Assembly: GCA_036747295.1 (NCBI GenBank)
Contig: DAIOCN010000001.1
Coordinates: 62,001 to 126,000 of the forward strand
DNA from: UBA4736 sp002404015
GTDB lineage: Bacteria; Chloroflexota; Dormibacteria; Dormibacterales; Dormibacteraceae
DNA: 64,000 nucleotides
Direction of reading: 5' to 3'
The translations under genes and the position numbers were made by a program. Positions 42,479 through 50,786 of this stretch are shown here, piece by piece; the first letter of the stretch is position 1, and the number at the start of each line of letters is the position of its first letter. Under the pieces are notes generated by a model that searched no databases, was not told the DNA's origin, and saw only the letters and a program-made list of their open reading frames with translations.

Positions 42479-43684
42479 GTGTTGACTACGGGTGTGCTCG
42501 GCTGGACCCGCCGCGATCTCCGGACGATCGCCCTGTACGACCTGCTTCCCGCTCTGGCCGTCGCGGCCGTCGCCGCGGTTGACGTCGCGCAGTGGACAGG
42601 CAGCCGGCAGCCGACTGATGCGCAGCGGCTGTCGTACCTGGTGGTTTCGGTGCTCGGCCTCACCGGCCTGTTGCTGCGTCGCCGAGCTCCCCTCGCGGTG
42701 CTCGTGGTCCTCGCGGTGCTCTTCAAGGCCTGGGGCCTCGTCTTTTTCCCAGGAGACGTCCAGATCCCGTTTTCCCCTGTCCTGATCATTCTGGTCCTGG
42801 GGTACAACACTGGAGCGCACACGCGGGGCCGGCGGGCCCTCGTAGGCGCTGTCGTTCTAGCCGTGTTCGTCGCCTCTGGGATCTGGGTTGTGGTCCAGGG
42901 ACGGCAGCGGCTGGGCGACACCCAGCTGCCGTTCGGGGTGGTTATGACGGTCGCGTGGTTGATCGGCAAGGGCATGCAGCGTTACAGGGACTTGACAGCA
43001 TCGCTACGCGCCCAGGCACTACAGCTCGAGCAGGAGCGCGATGAACGGGCCCGGCTTGCGGTCGCCCTTGAACGTGCGCGGATTGCCCGCGAGCTGCACG
43101 ACGTGATCGCGCACTCGGTGAGCGTGATGGTGGTCCAGGCGGCCGCCGAACGAAAGGTGCTTGGCCAGGACCGCCGGCAGACGGTGGAAGTGCTCGAGAT
43201 GATCGAGCGCACCGGCCGGCAGGCCCTGGTCGAGCTGCGCCGTATGCTCGGCGTGCTCCGCAAGACGGAGGAGCGGCTGCTCCTCGCGCCGCAACCTGGA
43301 CTGGATGATTTGGACAACCTGCTCGAGAAGGTTCGCGAGGCAGGACTGCTCGTCGACTTCCGCGTTGAGGGCAGCCGTGTGCGGCTTTCTGCCGGCGTCG
43401 AGCTGTCCGCCTACCGGATTGTGCAGGAGGCGCTGACGAACACCCTCAAGCACGCGGGGCGCGCACACGCCGAAGTCACACTCCGCTACCTCGCGGACAG
43501 CCTCGAACTGCAGGTGACCAACGACGGTGGCGCGGCGGTCGATACGGGCTCAAACGGCGGCCACGGCCTAGCCGGAATGCGAGAGCGGGTCGCAATGCTG
43601 GGAGGCTCGCTGCACGTGGGGCCACAGCAACGCGGCGGCTTTTGCGTCAGCGCGAGCCTGCCGTTCGACGGGTCGCGAACGTGA
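42479..43684 (+). CDS. NarL-type sensor histidine kinase
   Basis: The 401-residue kinase has four or five N-terminal membrane helices (residues ~20-165), a short coiled coil, a HisKA_3 dimerisation domain with ARIARELHDVIAHSVSVM (phospho-His207) and a GHKL ATPase domain ending GHGLAGMRERVAMLGG. No extracellular sensor domain is present, so the signal is probably membrane-related, as in DesK or LiaS types. Its stop overlaps the regulator start by four nt. Confidence 0.92.
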   Translation: MLTTGVLGWTRRDLRTIALYDLLPALAVAAVAAVDVAQWTGSRQPTDAQRLSYLVVSVLGLTGLLLRRRAPLAVLVVLAVLFKAWGLVFFPGDVQIPFSPVLIILVLGYNTGAHTRGRRALVGAVVLAVFVASGIWVVVQGRQRLGDTQLPFGVVMTVAWLIGKGMQRYRDLTASLRAQALQLEQERDERARLAVALERARIARELHDVIAHSVSVMVVQAAAERKVLGQDRRQTVEVLEMIERTGRQALVELRRMLGVLRKTEERLLLAPQPGLDDLDNLLEKVREAGLLVDFRVEGSRVRLSAGVELSAYRIVQEALTNTLKHAGRAHAEVTLRYLADSLELQVTNDGGAAVDTGSNGGHGLAGMRERVAMLGGSLHVGPQQRGGFCVSASLPFDGSRT

Positions 43685-44391
43685 GCGTGCGCGTGCTGGT
43701 CGCCGACGACCAGGCGCTCGTCCGAAGCGGCTTTCGAAAGCTCCTGGAAGCCGAAAGCCATATCGAAGTCGTCGCCGAGGCGGCGGACGGCCTCGAAGCG
43801 ATCGAGAAGGCGCGCCTGCACCGGCCGGACGTCGTCCTCATGGACATCCGCATGCCGCGCCTGGATGGGCTGCAGGCTACGGCGCGCCTGCTTGCCCTGA
43901 CCGCCCCGCCACCCCGCGTCATCGTGCTGACGACGTATGACCTCGACGAATACATCTTCGACGCACTCAAGGCGGGCGCCAGCGGGTTTCTCCTCAAGGA
44001 CTCGCCGCCTGAGGAGCTCATCTCAGCAATTCACGTGGTGGCCGCGGGTGAAGCGCTGCTGGCGCCCGCCATAACCAGGCGCTTGATCGAGGCTTTCGTG
44101 AGCGTGCCCCGCGTATCCCGGGAGGCCGAGAGGCAGCTCGGTAGCCTGACGCCGCGGGAGGCGGAAGTGCTGCATCTGGTAGCGCGCGGCTTGAGCAATG
44201 CGGAGATCGCGGCCGAGCTGCACCTCGGAGAGGCAACCGTCAAGAGCCACATCGGGAACCTGCTGATGAAGCTGGACCTGCGTGACCGGGTGCAGGCGGT
44301 GGTGTTGGCCTACGAGAGCGGCCTGGTGACTCCTGGTAGTGCGCCCGATCAGAAGATCCAGCGCAGCTCGCGGCCCGCCAGCCGGGAATAG
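43681..44391 (+). CDS. NarL/LuxR-type response regulator
   Basis: 236 residues. Receiver domain with acid pair DD (9-10), phospho-acceptor Asp55 in VVLMDIRMP, Thr/Lys in VLTTYD and LLKDSPP. The C-terminal LuxR-type HTH reads LTPREAEVLHLVARGLSNAEIAAELHLGEATVKSHIGNLLMKL. GTG 43681 gives the four-nt GTGA overlap with the kinase, so they are a cognate pair. Confidence 0.94.
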   Translation: MSVRVLVADDQALVRSGFRKLLEAESHIEVVAEAADGLEAIEKARLHRPDVVLMDIRMPRLDGLQATARLLALTAPPPRVIVLTTYDLDEYIFDALKAGASGFLLKDSPPEELISAIHVVAAGEALLAPAITRRLIEAFVSVPRVSREAERQLGSLTPREAEVLHLVARGLSNAEIAAELHLGEATVKSHIGNLLMKLDLRDRVQAVVLAYESGLVTPGSAPDQKIQRSSRPASRE

Positions 44392-44446
44392 CAGCGTCAA
44401 GCATTCGCGGCTCCGGACCGCTGGGCAGGGCCATGTTCGTTGCCGC

Positions 44447-45082
44447 CTACGGCGGATCGTGAGCACCGTGGCCGGGCAGGGCTGTCGGCGCCGGCAACAG
44501 CGCGGCCAAGAGCAGCTCGACCACTTCGTCGGCAAAGCGCCTGTCCAACCGTCCGGTCCGCAGCAGCAGCCGGTAATAGATAGGCGCCACCAGCATGTCC
44601 AAGGCGGCCTCGATCGGGGTGGTCTCGGCGATCTCGCCCCGGGCGATGGCGCGCTTGAACATCTCCAGACTGGTGTCTCGGAGCGGCCGGATCACACGAT
44701 CGCGGAAAGCGACGGCGAAGTCCGCTTCCGCCTGCGCCTCCCCGATGAGCGCCGCCATCACCGGGCCGAGCGTCGGGCTGCTGAACGCCCGAGCCATTGC
44801 CCGGGCGCGGGCGCGCAGGTCGCCGGCCAGTGAGCCGGTGTCAGCCCAGGGGATCTGCTGGCGGACGTCCTCCAGGAAGGTCTCCAGTGCCAGCTGCGCT
44901 TTGGACCGCCACCAGCGGTAGATGGTGGCCTTGCTCACGCCAGCCCGAGCGGCGACCGCGTCGATGCTCATCTCACGCAGGCCTTGCTCGTTGAGAATGG
45001 CGCCCGCGGCAGCCAGGATGGCAGCCTTCACCGATTCGCTCCGGGGCCGGCCTCGCCTTGCTGGAACGGTCCCGGCGCTCAT
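44447..45082 (-). CDS. TetR-family transcriptional regulator
   Basis: 211 residues with an N-terminal TetR HTH (AILNEQGLREMSIDAVAARAGVSKATIYRWW). The C-terminal helices resemble the TetR_C_11/PsrA-like group. Upstream is TAGAAT eight nt before the ATG and a 14-bp symmetric site at 45108-45121, so it likely represses itself. The divergent or downstream target is uncertain; DedA at 45174 is on the same strand, upstream. Confidence 0.9.
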   Translation of the reverse strand: MSAGTVPARRGRPRSESVKAAILAAAGAILNEQGLREMSIDAVAARAGVSKATIYRWWRSKAQLALETFLEDVRQQIPWADTGSLAGDLRARARAMARAFSSPTLGPVMAALIGEAQAEADFAVAFRDRVIRPLRDTSLEMFKRAIARGEIAETTPIEAALDMLVAPIYYRLLLRTGRLDRRFADEVVELLLAALLPAPTALPGHGAHDPP

Positions 45083-45107
45083 GCTGGTCGATTCTAGTCT
45101 CAACAAA

Positions 45108-45121
45108 ACGGAACGACCAGT
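45108..45121. promoter_or_regulatory. Putative TetR operator
   Basis: ACGGAACGACCAGT: symmetric AC-G---CG---C-GT arrangement typical of TetR-family operators, flanked by AAA/TTT. It overlaps the expected -35 region of the regulator gene, whose -10 is TAGAAT. Confidence 0.5.
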
Positions 45122-45173
45122 TTTCAAAGGCGGGTCGGCCGTCAACTCTACCCAGGCGCGGCTCGGAGCTCGG

Positions 45174-45971
45174 TTAAGGAAGCGCGGTCTGCGCCCCCTT
45201 GAGGGATCGCAGGCGGCGGACCACAAATGTCCCAACCAGAAGCGCGATGGCGACCGCCAGCAGCCAGTAGGTCTCGCGATGGAGCCTGAGAAATGCCTCG
45301 ACGCGTCCCCCGTAGACGACGCCGATGATCAAGAAGACGCCCGCCCACGTGGCGGTCGAGATCGCGACCGACACGGCAAACAGTGGATACGGCACCCGGA
45401 GCACACCTGCCGCGACGGTGATCGGAACCCGAAATCCCGGGATATGGCGTCCAAAGATGATGGCCAGCACGCCGTAGCGGGCGAACCAGACCTCAGCTCG
45501 GTCCAGTCGCCCGGGCGTCAGGTGCATCAGGTGCGCGACCCTCGTCTCCGCGAGCCGCCGGCCCAGCCGCCTCGAGACCAGGTACAGGTTCGTGGCGCCG
45601 AGGACCACGGCCAGGATCAGGCCCAGCCAGGCGGCCAGCAGGATGGGGAGGGTGTGCGGCACGTGCGCACCGACGTACATCACGAACACATCGCCGGGCG
45701 CCGGCAGCGGTATTCCCGACTCCTCGATGTAGAGCGGGCCGAAGGCGGACAGGTGACCCTGCTGATGCACGAGGTGTCGGAGCCATTGGGTTCCAGCGCC
45801 GAGCGCGTCGGGAACATCGCCCTCCACGACGGCGGACACGAAGACGGCGAGCCCAATCAAGGCTGCGACCGCGACCATGCCGGCGATGGTCGCCGGTCGA
45901 GTGCGAAGGCCGCCGGCGCCTCGCGCCGCCGTTTGCGCCCCGACCGCGGCTGCCCGCTCAGAGTGGCCCAT
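45174..45971 (-). CDS. DedA-family membrane protein
   Basis: 265 residues from ATG 45971. The SNARE-associated/DedA domain is seen in IEESGIPLPAPGDVFVMYVGA, the FARYGVLAIIFGRHIPGFRVPITVAAGVLRVPYPLF block with conserved Gly, Arg and Pro, and re-entrant hydrophobic segments. DedA proteins act as lipid scramblase/undecaprenyl-phosphate flippase-like proteins. An earlier in-frame start at 46085 is possible, but its extension looks non-coding. Confidence 0.88.
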   Translation of the reverse strand: MGHSERAAAVGAQTAARGAGGLRTRPATIAGMVAVAALIGLAVFVSAVVEGDVPDALGAGTQWLRHLVHQQGHLSAFGPLYIEESGIPLPAPGDVFVMYVGAHVPHTLPILLAAWLGLILAVVLGATNLYLVSRRLGRRLAETRVAHLMHLTPGRLDRAEVWFARYGVLAIIFGRHIPGFRVPITVAAGVLRVPYPLFAVSVAISTATWAGVFLIIGVVYGGRVEAFLRLHRETYWLLAVAIALLVGTFVVRRLRSLKGAQTALP

Positions 45972-46191
45972 CGTCGCTACGCCGCTGGGCCTCTGAACAT
46001 GGGTCCCACTCTGGCCGCGGTTTCTAACGCCACTCCAAAACGAGGGAATCAAGTTGCCCAGGGCCGCGCTGGGGGGGCGCCGCAATTTCTAAACGAGGTT
46101 GACCTGACGATTTAGCGCCCAGTCATGTGCGAGCTCGAGCATCACCTTCAACGGGTGCCGCGGTGCAGCCGACATTCATGGAGCCAACCAC

Positions 46192-46452
46192 ATGTGGGAT
46201 TGGAAACGTAAGCTCGCGACGGTGGCGGTGCCGGCCGTGCTCGGCGTCGGCGCGACCGGGGTCATTGCCCAGGCCGCCGGACCGGCAACCGCCAGTGCGC
46301 CGACGACCGTCCAGCCAGCCGCCCCAGCCGCGCCGGCGGAAGCCCCGGAGCCGGCCACCGGAACGGTTGAGGCCAGTGAGCCGAGCCTGCCGGGCGGGGG
46401 CCACGCAGATCCGCCAGGCCAGGTCGACCACCAGTTCGACGGTGTCGAGTAG
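46192..46452 (+). CDS. Small secreted Ala/Pro-rich protein
   Basis: The 86-residue protein has a signal-peptide-like N-terminus (MWDWKRKLATVAVPAVLGVGATGVIAQAAG) and a low-complexity Ala/Pro/Thr/Glu tail ending in an acidic His-containing stretch. GGAG is eight nt before the ATG. It lies upstream of the ferric-reductase operon and could be part of that extracytoplasmic system. No family recognised. Confidence 0.6.
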   Translation: MWDWKRKLATVAVPAVLGVGATGVIAQAAGPATASAPTTVQPAAPAAPAEAPEPATGTVEASEPSLPGGGHADPPGQVDHQFDGVE

Positions 46453-46613
46453 GGCCTTAACTCAGTGGGTCGGGGGGCGGTCGAGCTCCCCGACCATCCC
46501 GGCGGCCGATCATTAACCGGCAGCCGACCCGACAGCAGCGGCCTGCGCCGCCGCGAGCCGCCCGCGTCGGGCGGAGCGGGCGGAACGGCCTCTAATCTGC
46601 CTCTAAGGAAACA

Positions 46614-48026
46614 ATGCTAGCGTCGACGATCGACTTGAACCACCTGGCTGTGCCCTCTCGGATGCCAATCTGGCCCCACCCTGGACCCACCCCATCGGTC
46701 TGGTCGACGCCGAGGGCGAACTACGCCCTCTTCGCGGTCAATGCCGTGCTCATCGTCGGGTTCTGGTGGCTCAGCTCGGGCTTCGAGATCACCCGTACGG
46801 CGTCCGACGCGTTCAACGGCCTCGGCCGGGTCACCGGCCTGCTGGGAACCTACCTGGTGCTCTGGCAGCTGCTTCTGATGGCGAGGCTGCCCTGGCTCGA
46901 GCACGCCTTCGGGCTGGAACGGATGGCGGTCCTGCACAAGTGGAACGGCTACCTGGCCATCTCGCTGCTGCTCGGTCACGGGGTGTTCCAGACCCTCGGC
47001 TACCAGCTCGGCGACGGCAAGGACGTCGCCGCCCAGCTGGCGGACTTCATCCAGAGCTACCCGGGACTCCTAGCGGCGATCGTCGCACTCGCAATGTTTC
47101 TGGCGGTCGTGGTCGTGTCGGTGACCATCGCCCGCCAGAAGCTGGCCTACGAGACCTGGTACTTCGTTCACCTTTACGCGTACCTGGCGGTGCTTCTGGC
47201 CTTCAGCCACCAGTTGGCGACAGGGGTCGACTTCGCCGGCAACGCAGTCTTCGTCGTCTATTGGTGGCTGCTCTACGCGTTCGTGCTCGGTTTCCTGGTG
47301 CTCTACCGGGTGGTCGGGCCGCTGTTTGCCTACAAGCGCCATCGTTTCCGGGTTCAGTCAATCGAGAAAGAGGCTCGGGGCGTCTTCTCCGTTTACGTCG
47401 GCGGCCGGGAGCTGGACCAGTTCGAAGCCGACGCGGGCCAGTTCGCGATCTGGCGCTTCCTCGACCGCAAGCGCTGGTGGCAGGCCCACCCGTTCTCGAT
47501 CTCGGCGATACCCGACGGGCGTCGACTGCGGATCACCGTGAAGAACATCGGTGACTTCACGAGCGGCGTGCACACCCTGAAGCCAGGGACCCCGATCCTC
47601 CTCGAGGGACCTTTCGGCAAGTTCACGGAGCGACCCGCGAATCGGAAGGTCCTCCTGATCGCCGGCGGCATCGGGATCACGCCGATCCGCCCGCTGGCGG
47701 AGGAGATGGCTCTGGACGGCTTCGACGTCCGGCTCCTCTACCGCGCGCACGCCCAGAACGACATCGTTTTCAGGAAGGAGCTCGATGCGCTGGCGGAGGC
47801 ACACGGCGTCCGCGTTGACTATCTGCTCACCGAGAGCGCCCCTGGCCGGCTCGACCGGGAGGCCTGGTTCGGGCCGAACTCCCTGGCACGACTGGTGCCC
47901 GACGTGGCCGACCGCGTCGCCTACGTGTGTGGTCCGAAAGGCATGATGAGCGTGGTGATCGACTCCCTTAAACAACTCGGCGTCCCCCCGCACGAGATCC
48001 GCTCGGAGGTCTTTCGCCTGCAGTGA
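46614..48026 (+). CDS. Ferric reductase-like membrane flavo-heme oxidoreductase
   Basis: The 470-residue protein has an N-terminal ferric-reductase-like membrane domain (six helices; His in LHKWNGY, LLGHGVFQ, YFVHLYAYLAV and AFSHQLATG for two hemes). A ferredoxin-reductase domain follows, with FAD motif HPFSIS and NAD(P) motifs LLIAGGIGITPIRPL and YVCGPKGMM. It moves electrons from cytosolic NAD(P)H across the membrane. Its stop overlaps the FMN-binding gene by four nt, so the acceptor is probably that flavoprotein. AAGGA is the ribosome site. Confidence 0.9.
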   Translation: MLASTIDLNHLAVPSRMPIWPHPGPTPSVWSTPRANYALFAVNAVLIVGFWWLSSGFEITRTASDAFNGLGRVTGLLGTYLVLWQLLLMARLPWLEHAFGLERMAVLHKWNGYLAISLLLGHGVFQTLGYQLGDGKDVAAQLADFIQSYPGLLAAIVALAMFLAVVVVSVTIARQKLAYETWYFVHLYAYLAVLLAFSHQLATGVDFAGNAVFVVYWWLLYAFVLGFLVLYRVVGPLFAYKRHRFRVQSIEKEARGVFSVYVGGRELDQFEADAGQFAIWRFLDRKRWWQAHPFSISAIPDGRRLRITVKNIGDFTSGVHTLKPGTPILLEGPFGKFTERPANRKVLLIAGGIGITPIRPLAEEMALDGFDVRLLYRAHAQNDIVFRKELDALAEAHGVRVDYLLTESAPGRLDREAWFGPNSLARLVPDVADRVAYVCGPKGMMSVVIDSLKQLGVPPHEIRSEVFRLQ

Positions 48027-48490
48027 GAAGAGCCGTCGTCGTCACCGGCATCACCGTGGTCGGAGCCGCCTGGCTCCTGGCGTACAAGACCGCTGCGCAC
48101 CCGTCCGGACTGGCGGCGAACGCGTCTTCACCAACCGACCAACCCAGCGTGCAACCCAGCCCGGACAGCTCCGCGACGGCCGCGCCGACGCCCTCAGCCG
48201 CGCCGGCCGCTACCGGGACCTTTACAGGTCACGACGTTCAGAACCGCTTCGGAGACGTGCGGGTGCAGGTGCAGATCGTCAACGGCCGGATCACGGAGAT
48301 CAAGGCCCTGCAGCTGCCGAGCGACCGGGCGGAATCGGCCTATATCAGCCAGGTCGCGGGGCCGCTGTTGCGAACGGAGGCGCTGCAGGCCCAGAGCGCC
48401 AAGATCGACGTCATAAGCGGGGCCACCTACACGAGCTACTCCTATGCCCAATCGATGGAGTCCGCGCTCCAGCAGGCACACATGGGCTGA
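48023..48490 (+). CDS. FMN-binding domain protein, membrane-anchored
   Basis: 155 residues: a single N-terminal helix anchor, a Ser/Pro/Ala-rich linker and a C-terminal FMN_bind domain (residues ~65-150). The flavinylation motif SGATYTSYSY is present, where a Thr is expected to carry covalent FMN added by ApbE. The gene for ApbE follows six nt later. The likely role is an extracytoplasmic electron carrier fed by the upstream reductase. Confidence 0.9.
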   Translation: MRRAVVVTGITVVGAAWLLAYKTAAHPSGLAANASSPTDQPSVQPSPDSSATAAPTPSAAPAATGTFTGHDVQNRFGDVRVQVQIVNGRITEIKALQLPSDRAESAYISQVAGPLLRTEALQAQSAKIDVISGATYTSYSYAQSMESALQQAHMG

Positions 48491-48496
48491 CCCGGT

Positions 48497-49306
48497 TTGG
48501 GCGTAAGGGCAACGATCGAGGTGATGGGTATGCCGGTCACCATCGATGTCCGCGACCGGACCGGCGAGGCTCATATGCTCGACCCGGCCTTCGCCGAGTT
48601 CCAGCTGCTGGATGGCATCTTCAGCCCATTTCGGCCCGACAGCCAGGCGAGCCGTATCAACAGCGGCGCGTTGAGGATCGAGGACGCCGGCCGGGAGGTC
48701 ACTCGTGCCGTAGAGATCGGCCGAACGTACGAGCGCGCCACCGATGGCTACTTCTCCATGTGGCTGAACGGTCGTTTCGATCCCTCGGGCTTGATCAAGA
48801 GCTGGGCCATCGATCGGGCCTGCTCGATTCTCGAGCTCGCGGGAGCGCAGAGCTACTTTGTCGACGCGGGCGGGGACGTACGCGCGCGAGGCGGCAACGG
48901 CAGCGGCGAGGCCTGGCGAATTGGTATCCGCCACCCGGTTGAGCGGGACCGGGTCGTAAGGATCGTCACCGGGCTCGACCTGGCGGTAGCGACCTCGGGC
49001 ACGTATGAGAAGGGATTGCACGTGATCAATCCGCGAACCGGCCAGCCCGCCGGCGAGCTGATCAGCGCCACGGTGCTAGGAGCCGACATCCTCGCGGCGG
49101 ACGTGTACGCAACCGCGGTGCTGGCGATGGGTCACGCCGGCCTCGATTTCATCGAACGGGTTCCCGGTTATGAGGCGTACGTCATCGGGTCAGATCTTCT
49201 CGCCGGCCGGACGGGCGGCTTTGATTCGTTTTGCGTTGCCGGCCACCTGGCCGATCACAAACTCGACTCGGATCCCCAGCTACGAACACGAGGGCGGCGA
49301 CAATAG
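48497..49306 (+). CDS. apbE: FAD:protein FMN transferase (ApbE), operon 1
   Basis: About 269 residues. ApbE motifs: DPSGLIKSWAID, YFVDAGGDVRARG, VATSGTYEKG, HVINPRTGQPAG and ILAADVYATAVLAMG with metal-binding residues. It attaches FMN to Thr/Ser in SGAT-type motifs of partner proteins; the neighbour has one. No lipoprotein signal is visible, so where it acts is unclear. The start is TTG 48497, or ATG 48524 if a shorter form is made. Confidence 0.9.
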   Translation: MGVRATIEVMGMPVTIDVRDRTGEAHMLDPAFAEFQLLDGIFSPFRPDSQASRINSGALRIEDAGREVTRAVEIGRTYERATDGYFSMWLNGRFDPSGLIKSWAIDRACSILELAGAQSYFVDAGGDVRARGGNGSGEAWRIGIRHPVERDRVVRIVTGLDLAVATSGTYEKGLHVINPRTGQPAGELISATVLGADILAADVYATAVLAMGHAGLDFIERVPGYEAYVIGSDLLAGRTGGFDSFCVAGHLADHKLDSDPQLRTRGRRQ

Positions 49307-49310
49307 CGAG

Positions 49311-49817
49311 GTGTCTCAATCCGGTGTTGCCCGCTCCTCCCGCCTGGCCGCCGAATTCGAAGCCGTCCACGATGCGTTCATCCGGCTGGTCGAGTCGCTG
49401 ACCGAGGACCAGTGGCACCTGGTCGGAGTGAACCATCCCAAGCGTATGAACGATGAGGACGAGGGCCGCCCGCTGGGCGTGATCGCGCACCACGTCGCCA
49501 CCTCGGGGGACTGGATCATGAACCGGATCCAGGGCATTCTCGAAGACCGGCCCCTCCAGCCTGTCGATTTTCGGGAGGTCAACGCGAAGCACGCTGATGA
49601 GCACGCGGAAGTGACCCGCAAGGAGGTACTGTCGGTACTCCGCGAGGGCGGCCCTCGGCTGGCCGCGGCCGTTCGAGCCATCCCCGACGAACAGCTGGAT
49701 CAGGCGCGGGACACTCCCGCAGGGCCGATGTCGATCGCGCAGCGGGTCGAGATGGTGCTGATCGGACACATCCAGGCCCACCAAGGTTCCATCGAAACAA
49801 CGATCGCGCCGGGGTAG
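49311..49817 (+). CDS. DinB-like four-helix protein
   Basis: 168 residues from GTG 49311, four nt after the apbE stop. DinB/YfiT-fold pattern with putative metal histidines in VIAHHVATSGDW and GHIQAHQGSI. Such proteins are often thiol transferases (bacillithiol or mycothiol) or of unknown function. Co-transcription with apbE is likely by spacing. Confidence 0.75.
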   Translation: MSQSGVARSSRLAAEFEAVHDAFIRLVESLTEDQWHLVGVNHPKRMNDEDEGRPLGVIAHHVATSGDWIMNRIQGILEDRPLQPVDFREVNAKHADEHAEVTRKEVLSVLREGGPRLAAAVRAIPDEQLDQARDTPAGPMSIAQRVEMVLIGHIQAHQGSIETTIAPG

Positions 49818-49962
49818 CGCTAGCGCGGATACGTTGGCGGGACTTTCAGGTACACTCTGCGATGCGCTCGACAGGGGCGCGCTTCGCCGACGAGTCCTCC
49901 TTCTTCTCGAACGGACCCGCGACGTTGGTCTTATCGAGTTCGAGAAACAGGAGATCCTGCAA

Positions 49963-50160
49963 ATGCAGAACGGAACCATCAAGAAGCTAGTATCCGATCG
50001 CGGCTTCGGATTTATCGCAGCCGAAGACGGCAAGGAGTATTTCTTCCACCGCAGCGGGACCGAAGGCGACTTCGACAGCCTGCGCGGCGGCGAGTCGGTG
50101 ACCTTCGAGGTCGAGCCCAGCCCCAAGGGACCCCGGGCCGGTCGCGTCCGGGTCGCCTAG
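49963..50160 (+). CDS. cspA: Cold-shock protein
   Basis: 65 residues with RNP1 RGFGFIAAEDG and RNP2 EYFFHRS; single-stranded nucleic acid-binding OB fold. The ribosome site AGGAG precedes the ATG by nine nt. It has no canonical VFVHF but FFHRSGTEGDF, a normal variant. A strong terminator follows directly. Confidence 0.93.
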   Translation: MQNGTIKKLVSDRGFGFIAAEDGKEYFFHRSGTEGDFDSLRGGESVTFEVEPSPKGPRAGRVRVA

Positions 50161-50180
50161 AGCACTCGGCAAACCAGGGA

Positions 50181-50216
50181 GCCTCCGCCGGCGAGAGCCG
50201 GCGGGGGCTTTTTTGT
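50181..50216 (+). terminator. Rho-independent terminator after cold-shock gene
   Basis: GCCTCCGCCGGC-GAGA-GCCGGCGGGGGC followed by TTTTTTG, an excellent intrinsic terminator. Confidence 0.93.
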
Positions 50217-50312
50217 TTCACGGTTCGCCCTGGCGAACAAACGGTTACCTGGGCTTCACCACTTGCGCGGACACTTGGGATCCGGCGCCCGACCTTGATT
50301 AAATGAGGCCAG

Positions 50313-50636
50313 GTGTCGGCGAGCCGTTTGCGGGAGGCCACCACGAGGACGCTCTACCGGGAACAGTCCAGCCGGCGATTTGAGCAGCTGTGCCGCCTCA
50401 CCGGGCTCTCCAACACGGCGCTCGCGCAGGTCCTGAAAGAGAAGCTGGATCGGGAGACACTGACCCGGCAGACGCTGAGCGGCTGGCGCTCGGGCGATCA
50501 ACCGGTACCCACCGAGGCCTTCTACGCCGCCCTTGAACTGGCGGGCCCCGACGCCCTCAGCTTCATGATTCGCGAGTTCGAGGACGACGTCGCCCAGCAT
50601 TTCGCACGCAGAGCCAATCGCACCCAAGACAGCTAA
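50313..50636 (+). CDS. Small helix-turn-helix-like protein
   Basis: 107 residues, all alpha. The segment RLTGLSNTALAQVLKEKLDRETLTRQTLSGWRSGDQPVPTEAF looks like an XRE-type DNA-binding helix pair followed by a dimer helix. The start is a GTG. It stands alone between the cold-shock gene and the RNA helicase. Regulation of neighbours is possible but unproven. Confidence 0.6.
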   Translation: MSASRLREATTRTLYREQSSRRFEQLCRLTGLSNTALAQVLKEKLDRETLTRQTLSGWRSGDQPVPTEAFYAALELAGPDALSFMIREFEDDVAQHFARRANRTQDS

Positions 50637-50678
50637 GCCCGGATTCGCCAACCCCCATACCGGGTAAGATTGTCCGTG

Positions 50679-50695
50679 AGCCCGCCTTTCGGGCT
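50679..50695 (+). other. Hairpin in leader of DEAD-box helicase gene
   Basis: AGCCCG-CCTTT-CGGGCT in the ~150-nt gap before the helicase gene. It may be the end of the HTH gene transcript or part of the cold-regulated leader common to helicase mRNAs. Confidence 0.35.
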
Positions 50696-50786
50696 TGCCC
50701 GCTCTGGTCCTCTCTCCCCGTGAAAGCAACGGTGTCCGGTAGGTCGCGGCAGTAATTCAAGCAAGAGAGGGGATAGGAGTCTTCAA

